45,950 nt of DNA from Fuerstiella sp. (GTDB lineage: Bacteria; Planctomycetota; Planctomycetia; Planctomycetales; Planctomycetaceae), in contig JAKVAY010000062.1 of assembly GCA_022447185.1 (NCBI GenBank), forward strand, positions 1-45,950. The letters are read 5' to 3'. Under the pieces are notes generated by a model. The model ran no database searches. It saw only the letters and a program-made list of their open reading frames with translations, and was not told where the DNA came from. This document shows, one piece after another, positions 16,979-25,710 of the stretch. A program made the position numbers and the translations under genes. Position 1 is the first letter of the stretch. The number at the start of each line of letters is the position of its first letter.

Positions 16979-18391
16979 ATGCTGAAAATTGCAGGTCCAA
17001 AATCACGTTATTGTGACGGCGTCTCCAGACGAACATGGATGCAGGTCGGCTCGTTGGGACTCGGCGGCATGGCTCTGCCTGAGATCCTGCGGGCAGAGTC
17101 GGCAGGAGCTACAAACGCAAAGGCCAAGAGTATCATTATGGTGCTGCTGCCGGGCGGCCCCTCACATCTGGACATGTACGATTTGAAACCGGAGGCTCCG
17201 TCGGAAATTCGTGGAGAGTTTCAGCCGATCTCAACGAATGTTCCGGGCGTAGACATCTGTGAACTTTTGCCGCGTCTTGCACGCAACGCTGACAAGCTCA
17301 CTTTTCTGCGTTCACTGATGGGCTTTAAGGACGACCACAACACTCATTGGTGTTCGACAGGATGGAGATCTCATCCGCCAATGCCGTCCTCACCCATTGA
17401 GCCTGGATTCCCCCCCGGTGACTGGCCTTCGCTGGGCGCTGTGCTCTCCAAACAATTTGGCCCGAAAGTCAGCGGTGTCCCCGCCTGTGTCGACCTGATA
17501 CCGGTTGACCCTGACGCTCGGTTCATCATTCGAACTGATCCCGGACAGCCAGGGTTCCTCGGTGCCGGCCACGCCGGATTCAAAGCGAAGGCAGTGGAAC
17601 GTGGAAATCTTGTACTCAACGGCGCAAGCCTGGATCGGCTGTCGAATCGGAGGGCCCTGCTGTCCAGTTTCGATCAATTACGCCGGAAGATCGATCAGCG
17701 AGGTTTCTCAGGCAGCCTTGATGAATTCAATAGACGGGCGTTTGATGTGCTGACCACTCCACGGCTGGCCGAAGCACTTGACTTAAGTCGCGAAGACGCA
17801 GCGACAAGGGCGCGCTATGGTCTGGACCGCACCTATTCCGGCGAACGTGAAGGTAAAACCCATCTGGATCAGTTTCTCCTAGCACGACGAGTCATTGAGG
17901 CAGGCGCCCGCTGCGTGACACTTTCATTCAGTCGCTGGCCGTTCGGTCGGATGCTGCAGGGTGATTACAACTGGGACTGGCACAAAGATAACTTCAACGA
18001 GGCCCGCGGAGCTCTGCCACTGTTCGATCTGGGTCTTTCTACACTAATTGAAGATCTGTCCGAGCGGGGTTTGCTGGATGAGACTGCCGTCGTCGTCTGG
18101 GGCGAGTTCGGTCGAACTCCGAAAATCAATGCAAACGCCGGTCGTGATCACTGGCCGAAAGTGGGAGGCGGGTTACTTGCCGGTGGTGGGTTGAAGACAG
18201 GACAGGTCATCGGATCAACAACCCGCTGGGGCGAAGAGCCATTCACACGCCCCGTTCATTTTCAGGAAGTGTTCGCTTCGCTTTACAGACAGCTGGGTAT
18301 CGATGTCGCAACAACGCAACTGACGGATCTGGCAGGCCGCCCTCAGTATCTCGTCGATGGACACATGCCCATGCCCGAACTCACTGGATAG
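16979..18391 (+). CDS. DUF1501 protein, Tat-exported
   Basis: A 470-residue member of DUF1501, a planctomycete-expanded family with an alkaline-phosphatase/sulfatase-like fold and no proven reaction. A twin-arginine signal is visible: SRRTWMQVGSLGLGGMALPE, arginines at residues 17-18. Family landmarks follow: LLPGGPSHLDMYDLKPEAP (about 55-73), the LARNADKLTFLRSL stretch, FLLARRVIEAGARCVTLSF, then VWGEFGRTPKINANAGRDHW near residue 385 and GGGLLAGGGLKTGQVIG. It is probably periplasmic or surface-bound. Unlike the other two DUF1501 genes here it is not preceded by a DUF1549/1553 gene; an EctD-like dioxygenase follows after ~235 bases. Confidence 0.9.
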   Translation: MLKIAGPKSRYCDGVSRRTWMQVGSLGLGGMALPEILRAESAGATNAKAKSIIMVLLPGGPSHLDMYDLKPEAPSEIRGEFQPISTNVPGVDICELLPRLARNADKLTFLRSLMGFKDDHNTHWCSTGWRSHPPMPSSPIEPGFPPGDWPSLGAVLSKQFGPKVSGVPACVDLIPVDPDARFIIRTDPGQPGFLGAGHAGFKAKAVERGNLVLNGASLDRLSNRRALLSSFDQLRRKIDQRGFSGSLDEFNRRAFDVLTTPRLAEALDLSREDAATRARYGLDRTYSGEREGKTHLDQFLLARRVIEAGARCVTLSFSRWPFGRMLQGDYNWDWHKDNFNEARGALPLFDLGLSTLIEDLSERGLLDETAVVVWGEFGRTPKINANAGRDHWPKVGGGLLAGGGLKTGQVIGSTTRWGEEPFTRPVHFQEVFASLYRQLGIDVATTQLTDLAGRPQYLVDGHMPMPELTG

Positions 18392-18625
18392 ATCGGCGCG
18401 TCTGTCGATCGGTACTGACAGGAGAGGAAGATATTGGTTCGCCGCACTCGCTTCGCGAACACGGAGATCGTTCCTCAGTCTCCGGTGAACGAGTCGTGGC
18501 CATTACGAGTGATTTGCTGTTGTACTGGCTGTTGCTGTTGACCATGAGCCGGTTTTCTTCCACATTCGTTTTGCACCAAACGCGTACTGACTCGGCACCG
18601 CGGTCTGATTTTGGAAACCGGAGTC

Positions 18626-19426
18626 ATGCAGCTTACCGACGCACAGATCACCGAATTCAACGACAGTGGTCTTTTATTTTTGCCCGAACAGTTCACGCGT
18701 GAGGAAGCGGCGCTGTTGCGAACAGAGGCCGAACGCATCTATGAACTCGATCGCAAGGAAGTGTGGCGAGAGTCAAATGGAGCTGCCCGTACTGCATTTG
18801 CGGCTCATAAGTACAGCGATGGATTTCGGCGGCTCGGAAGACATCCGCGGCTGATCAACCCCGTGATGCAGCTCCTGGCTGGCCAGGTCTACATGCACCA
18901 GTACAAAGTCAACGCCAAGGCTGCGTTTGACGGTGACGTTTGGCAGTGGCATCAGGATTACGGCACCTGGCAGCGTGATGATGACATGCCGGAACCCCGA
19001 GCAATGAACATTGCGGTGTTTCTCGATCCGGTAACGGCTGCCAATGGCCCGCTTATGTTTATTCCCAGGAGCCATCGGCGCGGCGTTTTTGAGGCAGGTC
19101 ACGATCTGCAGACCACCAGCTATCCTCTGTGGACTCTTGACCGAGCGACGGTGAAGCAACTGGCCGACGAAGGTGGGATCAATGTCCCCACAGGCCCTCC
19201 CGGTTCCGTCATCATGTTCCACAGTAATCTGGTCCATGCAAGTCCGTCCAATATCAGTCCCTGGCACCGCTGTATTGTCTATCTCAGTTTGTGTGAAGTG
19301 AGCAATCACATTCGTCGGTTTCAACGCGAAGAATGGATCGCTCAACGGGACTTCACTCCAATTGAACCGCTGGCCGATGACTGTCTGCTGGATATGCCGT
19401 CACCTTCCTGTCCGACTCAAGAGTAG
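18626..19426 (+). CDS. phytanoyl-CoA dioxygenase (PhyH) family protein, ectoine-hydroxylase-like
   Basis: A 266-residue Fe(II)/2-oxoglutarate-dependent oxygenase. The iron triad is His109 and Asp111 (QWHQDYGTW) and His204 (SNLVHASPSN), with Arg215 (PWHRCIVYL) a candidate 2-oxoglutarate carboxylate contact. The segment WHQDYGTWQRDDDMPEPRA follows the EctD signature closely, as does NGPLMFIPRSH, so ectoine hydroxylase-like is the best subfamily guess. No ectABC genes are in the window and the adjacent gene is a SAF-domain oxidoreductase, so a different substrate is quite possible. The start is ATG 18626 (GGAG just upstream); a TTG 15 bases earlier is in frame. The stop lies 6 bases before the next ATG, so the two genes are co-transcribed. 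Confidence 0.88.
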   Translation: MQLTDAQITEFNDSGLLFLPEQFTREEAALLRTEAERIYELDRKEVWRESNGAARTAFAAHKYSDGFRRLGRHPRLINPVMQLLAGQVYMHQYKVNAKAAFDGDVWQWHQDYGTWQRDDDMPEPRAMNIAVFLDPVTAANGPLMFIPRSHRRGVFEAGHDLQTTSYPLWTLDRATVKQLADEGGINVPTGPPGSVIMFHSNLVHASPSNISPWHRCIVYLSLCEVSNHIRRFQREEWIAQRDFTPIEPLADDCLLDMPSPSCPTQE

Positions 19427-19432
19427 CCACTG

Positions 19433-20782
19433 ATGAACCTGACGCAACTTCTGCAGCAGCGACTGGAATCAGAGGGACCAATTCGAGTGGGTCTGATTGG
19501 TGCTGGTAAATTTGGTTCAATGTTTTTGTCTCAGGTACCGTCAACCGCCGGCCTGGAAGTGACAGTGATTGCCGATCTCGATCCACAGCAGGCTCGAGTG
19601 ACCTGCGGTGCGGCCGGGTGGAATGCGGAACAAGTTTCCCGCACACGGTTTGTCGAAGATGGCATGGTGCTTGTAGCGGCCGATACTGTCGATGTCGTCA
19701 TTGAAGCCACCGGACATCCGACGGCGGGCGTCGCACACGCACAAGCCGCCGTGAATGAGGGCAAACATATCATCATGGTCAACGTTGAGGCGGACGTTCT
19801 GGCAGGACCGTTACTTGCCAGAAAAGCCAAATCAGCCGGAATCGTTTATTCAATGGCCTATGGCGACCAACCGGCCCTGACTTGTGAACTGGTGGATTGG
19901 GCACGAGCCTGTGGATTTGAAGTTGTGGCGGCGGGAAAGGGCACAAAGTATTTGCCTTCGTATCATACCTCGACTCCGGATACGGTCTGGGATCACTACG
20001 GCATCACAGCAGAACAGGCCACCTCTGCTCGAATGAATTCGCAGATGTTCAACTCTTTTCTCGACGGAACCAAATCGGCAATCGAAATGGCAGCGATTGC
20101 CGATGCCACCGGATTAACGTCTGCACCATACGGCCTCATATTCCCTCCCTGTGGAACTGATGATTTACCTCATGTGATGAGACCCCGCGATACGGGCGGA
20201 CAGTTACACCACAAGGGGCAGGTAGAAGTGATCTCATCGCTGGAACGAGACGGTCGTCCAGTGCACCGCGATCTGCGATGGGGCGTCTACGTGGTACTGG
20301 AAGCTCCCAACGACTATGCGGCTGAATGTTTCCGACAATACGGCCTGATAACCGACGACACCGGGCGTTATGCCGCAATGTACAAACCGTATCACCTCAT
20401 TGGCCTGGAATTGAATATTTCGATCCTCTCCGCCGTACTGCGGAATGAGCCCACTGGCTGCGTGACAAATTTTCGAGCCGATGTCGTAGCCACTGCCAAG
20501 CGAGACCTGTCGGCTGGTGAGGTTCTGGACGGCGAAGGAGGCTTCACTGTCCGCGGCAGGTTGATGCCGGCCTGTGACAGTCTGCAATTACATGGATTGC
20601 CGATCGGACTCGCAAGCGGTGTGAAGCTGACACGTCATGTGCCCGAAGGGCAATCGCTGTGCTGGCATGATATTTCAATCGACGATACAAACGAAATTGT
20701 ACGTCTCAGACGATCAATGGAACGGTCGTGTCGTACCGAGTGGAATATCTGTGAACCTGTCGTTGCCGTACCACCGGTGTAG
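19433..20782 (+). CDS. NAD(P)-dependent homoserine-dehydrogenase-like oxidoreductase with SAF domain
   Basis: A 449-residue cytoplasmic protein. The N-terminal Rossmann domain has GLIGAGKFGSMFL (about 20-32) and an acidic residue ending the second strand (VIADLDPQQA), which favours NAD. VDVVIEATGHPTAG (about 86-99) is the homoserine-dehydrogenase-like NAD-binding continuation. A central catalytic-type domain has YGDQPALTCELVDWARACG and AGKGTKYLPSYH. The C-terminal ~90 residues (from about TAKRDLSAGEVLDGEGGFT) look like a SAF domain with LPIGLASGVKLTRHVPEGQ. Proteins of this architecture act on sugar acids or similar hydroxy-acids where known; the substrate here is open. It is the second gene of the pair with the EctD-like dioxygenase. 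Confidence 0.85.
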   Translation: MNLTQLLQQRLESEGPIRVGLIGAGKFGSMFLSQVPSTAGLEVTVIADLDPQQARVTCGAAGWNAEQVSRTRFVEDGMVLVAADTVDVVIEATGHPTAGVAHAQAAVNEGKHIIMVNVEADVLAGPLLARKAKSAGIVYSMAYGDQPALTCELVDWARACGFEVVAAGKGTKYLPSYHTSTPDTVWDHYGITAEQATSARMNSQMFNSFLDGTKSAIEMAAIADATGLTSAPYGLIFPPCGTDDLPHVMRPRDTGGQLHHKGQVEVISSLERDGRPVHRDLRWGVYVVLEAPNDYAAECFRQYGLITDDTGRYAAMYKPYHLIGLELNISILSAVLRNEPTGCVTNFRADVVATAKRDLSAGEVLDGEGGFTVRGRLMPACDSLQLHGLPIGLASGVKLTRHVPEGQSLCWHDISIDDTNEIVRLRRSMERSCRTEWNICEPVVAVPPV

Positions 20783-21179
20783 CAATTTTCACGACGGCAC
20801 ACGCCATGATTTCTCTGGGGGCCGGAACACTGAAGGAATCTGCCGGGTGAATGAACCACAAAGTCCGATCAACCAAAATCAATCAAATCACCATTTGTCT
20901 CACCACATCAGACGTTCACTCTCTCCGACATCTTGCAGAAGATATCCGATGTGAGCAGTCGATCGACTTCACTGCCAGGTCGCGCACGATATTCCACACG
21001 AGGCCATTTCCAAATTCTCGACCTGATTTAACACAACCGAATGACATCCAGGATTGTTCTGTTCAAGCACGAACAGGCACGTAACATAAGTCCGTCGCAC
21101 AAACTTTCTCTAAACATGGTGCCTGCCACGGTCGATACAGGAAGCACCTTTCCCGACGCTATTCCGCACGATCATACTG
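20783..21179. other. non-coding gap between convergent units
   Basis: About 400 bases with no supported gene. The only local structure I see is a 6-bp inverted repeat, ctgttc-aagcac-gaacag (21059-21076), without a T-run. The 3' edge leads directly into the group II intron-like sequence at 21180. Confidence 0.4.
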
Positions 21180-21247
21180 GAGCCGCATATGGCCCTGCAC
21201 GTACGGTTCTGTGAGAGACTGAGTCACGACGAATCGTCGTGGCTCAG
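21180..21247 (+). mobile_element. decayed group II intron 3' end (domain V/VI-like remnant), tentative
   Basis: Bases 21180-21209 begin gagccg and end gcacgtacggttc. These are the two conserved arms of group II intron domain V: GAGCCG pairs with CGGUUC, and GCACGUACGGUUC is the standard 3' half. They are followed by the tgtgagaga joiner often seen in bacterial introns. The middle is about four bases short and no longer forms the GNRA-capped upper stem, so it would not be functional. Next is a strong hairpin, 21219-21247: ctgag-t-cacgacg, loop aat, cgtcgtg-g-ctcag, in the position of domain VI. No reverse transcriptase remains nearby. The hairpin alone could instead be a terminator for the minus-strand aldolase gene, whose stop is 17 bases away, although no T-run follows. 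Confidence 0.45.
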
Positions 21248-21263
21248 CCCTTCCCCGGCGGGT

Positions 21264-22043
21264 TCAGGAAACCGCCTCACGGATTTGTGAATACGCAGAT
21301 TCACAACCGTTGATCATGAATTGGAAATCGTTTCCTGCCTGCAACCACTGTACGCCACAGTCGATCAGCAATTTTGCAAAATCCGGGTCCGCATCCAGTC
21401 CTGATCCGATGAACTTTCCGGCCGCCCTTGCTTTCGATGCAACGGTTGTCATGACATCGACAACTTCGGGATGCGTCGTCTCGCCCAGTCGGCCCATCGA
21501 ACCTGACAGGTCCTGAGGCCCGAGTACCAGTGAGTCGAGTCCTTCGATCTTCAAAACCTCGTCCAATTCCTGCACCAGTTCGATGGTTTCCACCTGGATG
21601 GTCACAAACACGTCTCGATTTGCCTGTTGAAGATATTCCTGCTGCTGTAGTCGCCCATACTGCATCGGTCGGCGCGGTCCAAATCCACGAGTACCCATTG
21701 GAGGATAGCGGCATGCAGAAACAAATTTTGCAGCATCCTGTGCTGAGTATGCTCTGGGCAGAATGATTCCCTCAGCTCCGGAGTCAAGCACACGCTTCAC
21801 CCATCCGACGTCATTGCTCGGAATGCGAACAATTGAAGGAGCACCACCCGCCCGTGCCGCAATCAGATGTCCGAGCATTGACTCCGTCGTAGCCGGATTG
21901 TGCTCCATGTCAAACCAGAAAAAGTCGACACTGGGAGCAAGTGCCTCGGTCACGGTGGGATCGGTATGTGTAATGCCTGCACCAAGTACGGTTTGTCCGG
22001 CGCGGAGTTTTTCGCGCATCCGATTGATGTTTGTACTAATCAT
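21264..22043 (-). CDS. HpcH/HpaI-family class II aldolase
   Basis: A 259-residue cytoplasmic, metal-dependent pyruvate-type aldolase (2-keto-3-deoxy sugar acid or 4-hydroxy-2-oxo acid cleavage). Catalytic positions are all visible: His48 (FDMEHNP), Arg73 (IVRIPSND), the metal ligands Glu152 (IQVETIE) and Asp178 (LGPQDLSGSMG), and the glycine-rich GTRGFGPRRPMQYG loop (117-130). They align with H45, R70, E149 and D175 of E. coli HpcH/HpaI. The start at 22043 gives the family's usual N terminus; an in-frame start at 22232 would add ~63 residues without family character. It is last in order behind the LLM/LDH2 operon on the same strand, about 300 bases downstream, so co-transcription is possible but not certain. 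Confidence 0.9.
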   Translation of the reverse strand: MISTNINRMREKLRAGQTVLGAGITHTDPTVTEALAPSVDFFWFDMEHNPATTESMLGHLIAARAGGAPSIVRIPSNDVGWVKRVLDSGAEGIILPRAYSAQDAAKFVSACRYPPMGTRGFGPRRPMQYGRLQQQEYLQQANRDVFVTIQVETIELVQELDEVLKIEGLDSLVLGPQDLSGSMGRLGETTHPEVVDVMTTVASKARAAGKFIGSGLDADPDFAKLLIDCGVQWLQAGNDFQFMINGCESAYSQIREAVS

Positions 22044-22342
22044 TGCTGTTGAATTCACTTTCTTTGACGTAACGTGCCGGCTGTTCCAGGAAACATTGAT
22101 CACGGTCTGCCATTGGCTGGCAAAATCCACAATCTGACACAGGCTAACCGGCCCTGCCGACTCCGTTAAGGACTCCGGGCCCGGAAAACCCTGTATTGCT
22201 GTGTTTAACACAAGACCGACAGGCAACAACACTAATTAGGCAGCGACAAGGTCAGATGCCTGGTGTCAAACCGAGTGCCCAACAGACATAACGGTTGACG
22301 ATAAAATTCCGTAAACCTGACAGCGCCATCGGATGTCGACAT
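22044..22342. other. gap between LLM oxidoreductase and aldolase genes
   Basis: About 300 bases. The aldolase frame stays open through part of it (to 22232), but that translation has no recognisable features. It may hold a separate promoter for the aldolase; I could not identify a convincing -35/-10 pair or a terminator. Confidence 0.35.
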
Positions 22343-23452
22343 CTATTCGGCACCGATGGCCCGGTTGAACGCCGGAACAACCTCCTGCGCAAACAATTCG
22401 AGACTGTGAATCCATTGATTCCGATCATCCCAGTCATGAGCGGTCAGAATCAATGTGCCGAACGGGCCAACTTGTTCGCGCAACCCAAGCAACTGCCCCG
22501 TCACGTGTTCCGGATCTCCGGAAATGATCACATCGTCCATGAAGTAATCGAGTGTACAATCGGAATCAGTCTGCTGTTCATCGCGTTTCCACATGGCAAC
22601 CCCAGTCGGTGCCGTTGCCTGGGTCAGGTCGAGAATGTACTGAATGCACGATCCAAGAGAATTACTTTTTGCCAACCGCTGCGCGTCGTCCGTCGAATCT
22701 GCAACGAACACATTTCTTGCGACCGCCCAGTCGGAAGGATCGGCCGTTCGATCAGCGCACGCAGCCGCCTCAGCATAGGTCTGCCACTGTCCCTGCAGAC
22801 AGTCGCTGTGAAGCATATGGTGACTGATAAACCGAAATCCCCGTTCCGCCGCTTTTTGCAGTCCAACCGACGTACGGCTGATACTGGGAACATAAATCGT
22901 TGGGTGCGGAAGCTGAAATGGTTTGTGCAAATGCCCAACCCCCAGATCAGGATAAAGGTTGTCCTTCATCCTGACGTTCCAGAACCGACCTTCGATGTCA
23001 ATTGGTAAATCTTCGTTCCATAGTCGCATGATCATATCAATGGACTCGGACACTCGGGCTCCCATTTCGCTCGGGGCCGATCCGAAGACCTCCATATCCG
23101 TGGGGATCGCACCCGGCCCAAAACAGACGTTCAGGCGTCCATGTGACATGTGATCCAAAAACGCGAGCCGTCCGGCCACATGCATGGGATGGTGATACTG
23201 CAGGCAAACCGGTGCCGGACCGATCCGAATTCGATCCGTCAGGCCAAGTACCTTTCCGAGAAATATTTCCGGCATGACGATATTCTCAATCGAGGACGAA
23301 TGATGTTCCCCCACCCAGAAATCGTCAAAGCCAAGCTCCTCACACTTCACAGCCAGTTCAAGATCTTCATCGATACATTGCGCTAACGGCTTACCAGGAT
23401 CGTGAATCGGCATCACGAACATTCCAAGCCGCAGTGGTGTCGCCTGGGTCAT
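22343..23452 (-). CDS. LLM-class (luciferase-like) flavin-dependent oxidoreductase, copy 1
   Basis: A 369-residue TIM-barrel flavin enzyme of the bacterial luciferase/limonene-monooxygenase-like group, expected to use FMN reduced by a separate reductase. Landmarks: LGMFVMPIHDPGKPL at the N terminus, the barrel strand DDFWVGEHHSSSIENIVMPE (about 43-62), IGPAPVCLQYHHPMHVAGR, and GRLNVCFGPGAIPTDMEVFG (about 104-123). The C terminus DWDDRNQWIHSLELFA is almost the same as in the second copy, so the two are paralogues. The start ATG shares one base with the stop of the upstream LDH2-family gene (TAATG), so translation is coupled. Substrate is unknown. Confidence 0.9.
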   Translation of the reverse strand: MTQATPLRLGMFVMPIHDPGKPLAQCIDEDLELAVKCEELGFDDFWVGEHHSSSIENIVMPEIFLGKVLGLTDRIRIGPAPVCLQYHHPMHVAGRLAFLDHMSHGRLNVCFGPGAIPTDMEVFGSAPSEMGARVSESIDMIMRLWNEDLPIDIEGRFWNVRMKDNLYPDLGVGHLHKPFQLPHPTIYVPSISRTSVGLQKAAERGFRFISHHMLHSDCLQGQWQTYAEAAACADRTADPSDWAVARNVFVADSTDDAQRLAKSNSLGSCIQYILDLTQATAPTGVAMWKRDEQQTDSDCTLDYFMDDVIISGDPEHVTGQLLGLREQVGPFGTLILTAHDWDDRNQWIHSLELFAQEVVPAFNRAIGAE

Positions 23453-24516
23453 TACGTTACTCCCCCATCCAGAAACTCAGCGAGGTCGACATTCAGGCGA
23501 TCCGCGTGTGTATAAAATGCCTTCAGAGTCCTCTCGTCCACCGGTATACCGCGGGTCTCACGTTTTCTCCGTGCGCGAAATTCGATTTCCCCGGGTACCA
23601 GCACTTCATCGAAACCGGGTGCCGGTGGTGATGACTTCATGTAGGCCACGGTCTCATCCATCAGTTGCTTAAATGTATCTATCGGACAAAACGCAGAAGG
23701 ATCGATGACGATGAAACAGACTCCGTTGCCAAACACCTCCGTGTCCTGACAACTGATCCCGGCAAGTGCGCTGCCAAGAACTTCGACCAAAAGGCTGAGC
23801 GCGAATCCCTTGTGCCCGACTTCGGCTCCCAGCGGCAGAATCCCTCCACGTGGTGGCCCATAAAACACATTGGGATCATTGGTGGGGTTCCCATCAGCGT
23901 CCAAAATCCATCCTTCGGGAACTGATTTACCCTCATTACGATGGAATCGGATTTTCCCTTCCGGCGCAACCGATGTGGAAAAGTCGGCCACAATCGGATC
24001 CCCACCTGTCGGGGCCGCCCACGCAATGGGATTGGTTGCCAGTCGACCCTCACGACCGCCAAACGGAAGAACAAAGTGTCCGTAAACCGGCGAGTTGCAT
24101 GTCGACAGCGCAATCATTCCACTGTCAGCAGCAAGTTGCACCCATGCGCCGATGCGTCCGATATGATTGCAACGTTTTGTAATCACGCAGGCCGTCCGCT
24201 GCTCACGCGCCATGCGGACAGCCTCGTTCACGGCGCGTTCAGCTCCGACCGCACCGAACCCCTGACCGCAGTCGACAACGGCTGTTGTCGGTCCGGTCTG
24301 CTGAACTGATACCGGCGCATCAATATCAATCGAACCATCGGCCACGAATCCCAGATATTCGGGAATTCGCATCACTCCATGCGAGTCATGCCCCATCAGG
24401 CTGCTGGTGACCAGTGCCCCAACTGTTGCCTGAGACTTAGCTTCATCAACACCGGCGGCTGCAAACAACGCCAGTCCGGCACGGGAAACGTTCTCTGACC
24501 GATAGAGCTGACTCAT
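23452..24516 (-). CDS. LDH2/malate dehydrogenase (MDH2)-family NAD(P)-dependent oxidoreductase
   Basis: A 354-residue member of the malate/L-lactate/ureidoglycolate/sulfolactate dehydrogenase family, which oxidises 2-hydroxy acids (or reduces 2-oxo acids or imines) with NAD(P) and has a non-Rossmann fold. Motifs are SLMGHDSHGVMRIPEY (about 39-54), catalytic-type His118 in RCNHIGRIGAW, the nucleotide-binding ATNPIAWAAPTG, VADFSTSVAPEGKIR, and GHKGFALSLLVEVLGSALAG. The stop overlaps the next gene by one base and the start overlaps the upstream LLM gene by four (ATGA), so it is firmly inside the operon. Substrate choice within the family cannot be read from sequence. Confidence 0.9.
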   Translation of the reverse strand: MSQLYRSENVSRAGLALFAAAGVDEAKSQATVGALVTSSLMGHDSHGVMRIPEYLGFVADGSIDIDAPVSVQQTGPTTAVVDCGQGFGAVGAERAVNEAVRMAREQRTACVITKRCNHIGRIGAWVQLAADSGMIALSTCNSPVYGHFVLPFGGREGRLATNPIAWAAPTGGDPIVADFSTSVAPEGKIRFHRNEGKSVPEGWILDADGNPTNDPNVFYGPPRGGILPLGAEVGHKGFALSLLVEVLGSALAGISCQDTEVFGNGVCFIVIDPSAFCPIDTFKQLMDETVAYMKSSPPAPGFDEVLVPGEIEFRARRKRETRGIPVDERTLKAFYTHADRLNVDLAEFLDGGVT

Positions 24517-25652
24517 ACTGACCCCAGTGATGCTGATTCCCCGACGACACTCCCGCAGACAGCTTTGTTCAGCGCGGGCATAAGTTCTTTGGCGAACAAT
24601 TCCATGCTGCGAATCCAGACGTCCCTGTCATCCCAGTCATAACTCATGAGAATCAATGTCCCAAACTCACCAGTTTCTTCCACCAGTATCAGTAACCGCC
24701 GCAAAACCTCATCCACATCACCGGCAATAATCTGCTCCGTCATCAAAAAGTCCAGATTGCATTCAGAATCAGGCATATCCAGATCACGTTTGTAGATCTG
24801 ACGACCCAGGCCTTTGTCAAAAAGCCCGCCGATATATTCATAATTTCTTCCCAGTGAATTTGTCCGGGCAAGTTCAACCGCCTCCTTTGTGGTATCGGCC
24901 AACAGAATGGATCTCGCAACTTTGAACTCCGTGCGGCTCGGTGTCCTTCCGACTCCGTTTGCTCCGGCAGCATAAGTATTCCACTGATCGGCAACGACGT
25001 TACCGGTCACAAGACAATGAGCAAAGGGCTGAAAACCTCGTTGCCCGGCCACCGTCATACTGTACGAATTACGACTCGTTCCAGGCATCGCGATCGGCGG
25101 ATGGGGTTTCTGAAACGGCGGATGGATGTACCCAATCAGGGATTCCGCATCGACCGTGTCTTCCAGTTTGAATTGCCAGAATTCGCCATTGTGTTCATAT
25201 GGCGGACCATGCGACCACAGATCAAGGATCACATCAATTGCCTCAAGTGCCATCCGTCCGCCATCTTTGGGATCGATTCCAAACAGTTCATGGTCAGCAG
25301 TTACACTGCCGTTTCCCATACAAAGATTGAGTCGTCCCTTCGAAAGATGGTCCAGCATCGCCAGGCGGCCGGCGACCATCGCCGGATGATGCTGATTCAG
25401 GCACAGAGGGGCAGGCCCCATACGAATCTGACTGGTTTCACCAAGCGCCCGTGCAATAAAAATCTCAGGCATCACAATCGTTTCATATTTCATCGTGTGA
25501 TGCTCGCCGATCCAGAACTCACTGAAGCCCAGTTCCTCGGCAAGAATGATTAGTTCAAGGTCTTCATCGTAACCCTGAGAGAGTGACTTTTCGGGCGTAT
25601 GAAACGGCATAATGAACATACCGTAATCAATCTGCTGAACGCTCTGAGCCAT
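24513..25652 (-). CDS. LLM-class (luciferase-like) flavin-dependent oxidoreductase, copy 2
   Basis: A 379-residue luciferase-like flavin enzyme, paralogous to the gene at 22343-23452. Matching landmarks are YGMFIMPFHTPEKSLSQGYD, SEFWIGEHHTMKYETIVMPE, MGPAPLCLNQHHPAMVAGR, GRLNLCMGNGSVTADHELFG and DWDDRDVWIRSMELFAKELM. The active-site-loop differences (GPGAIPTDME versus GNGSVTADHE) suggest a different substrate or successive intermediates. A GGGA lies just upstream of the ATG with AAGGA further out. It begins 58 bases after the transporter stop and its last four bases overlap the LDH2-family start. No dedicated flavin reductase gene is in the window. Confidence 0.9.
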   Translation of the reverse strand: MAQSVQQIDYGMFIMPFHTPEKSLSQGYDEDLELIILAEELGFSEFWIGEHHTMKYETIVMPEIFIARALGETSQIRMGPAPLCLNQHHPAMVAGRLAMLDHLSKGRLNLCMGNGSVTADHELFGIDPKDGGRMALEAIDVILDLWSHGPPYEHNGEFWQFKLEDTVDAESLIGYIHPPFQKPHPPIAMPGTSRNSYSMTVAGQRGFQPFAHCLVTGNVVADQWNTYAAGANGVGRTPSRTEFKVARSILLADTTKEAVELARTNSLGRNYEYIGGLFDKGLGRQIYKRDLDMPDSECNLDFLMTEQIIAGDVDEVLRRLLILVEETGEFGTLILMSYDWDDRDVWIRSMELFAKELMPALNKAVCGSVVGESASLGSV

Positions 25653-25710
25653 GTTCCCTGATCCTTTATTCCTGATATAGATGCCGGCTGTATTGCCGGT
25701 AAGCGTTCAA

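Noticed and set aside
21059..21076. 6-bp inverted repeat ctgttc/gaacag as terminator or operator
   Set aside because: Too short, about 280 bases from the nearest upstream stop and without a T-run.
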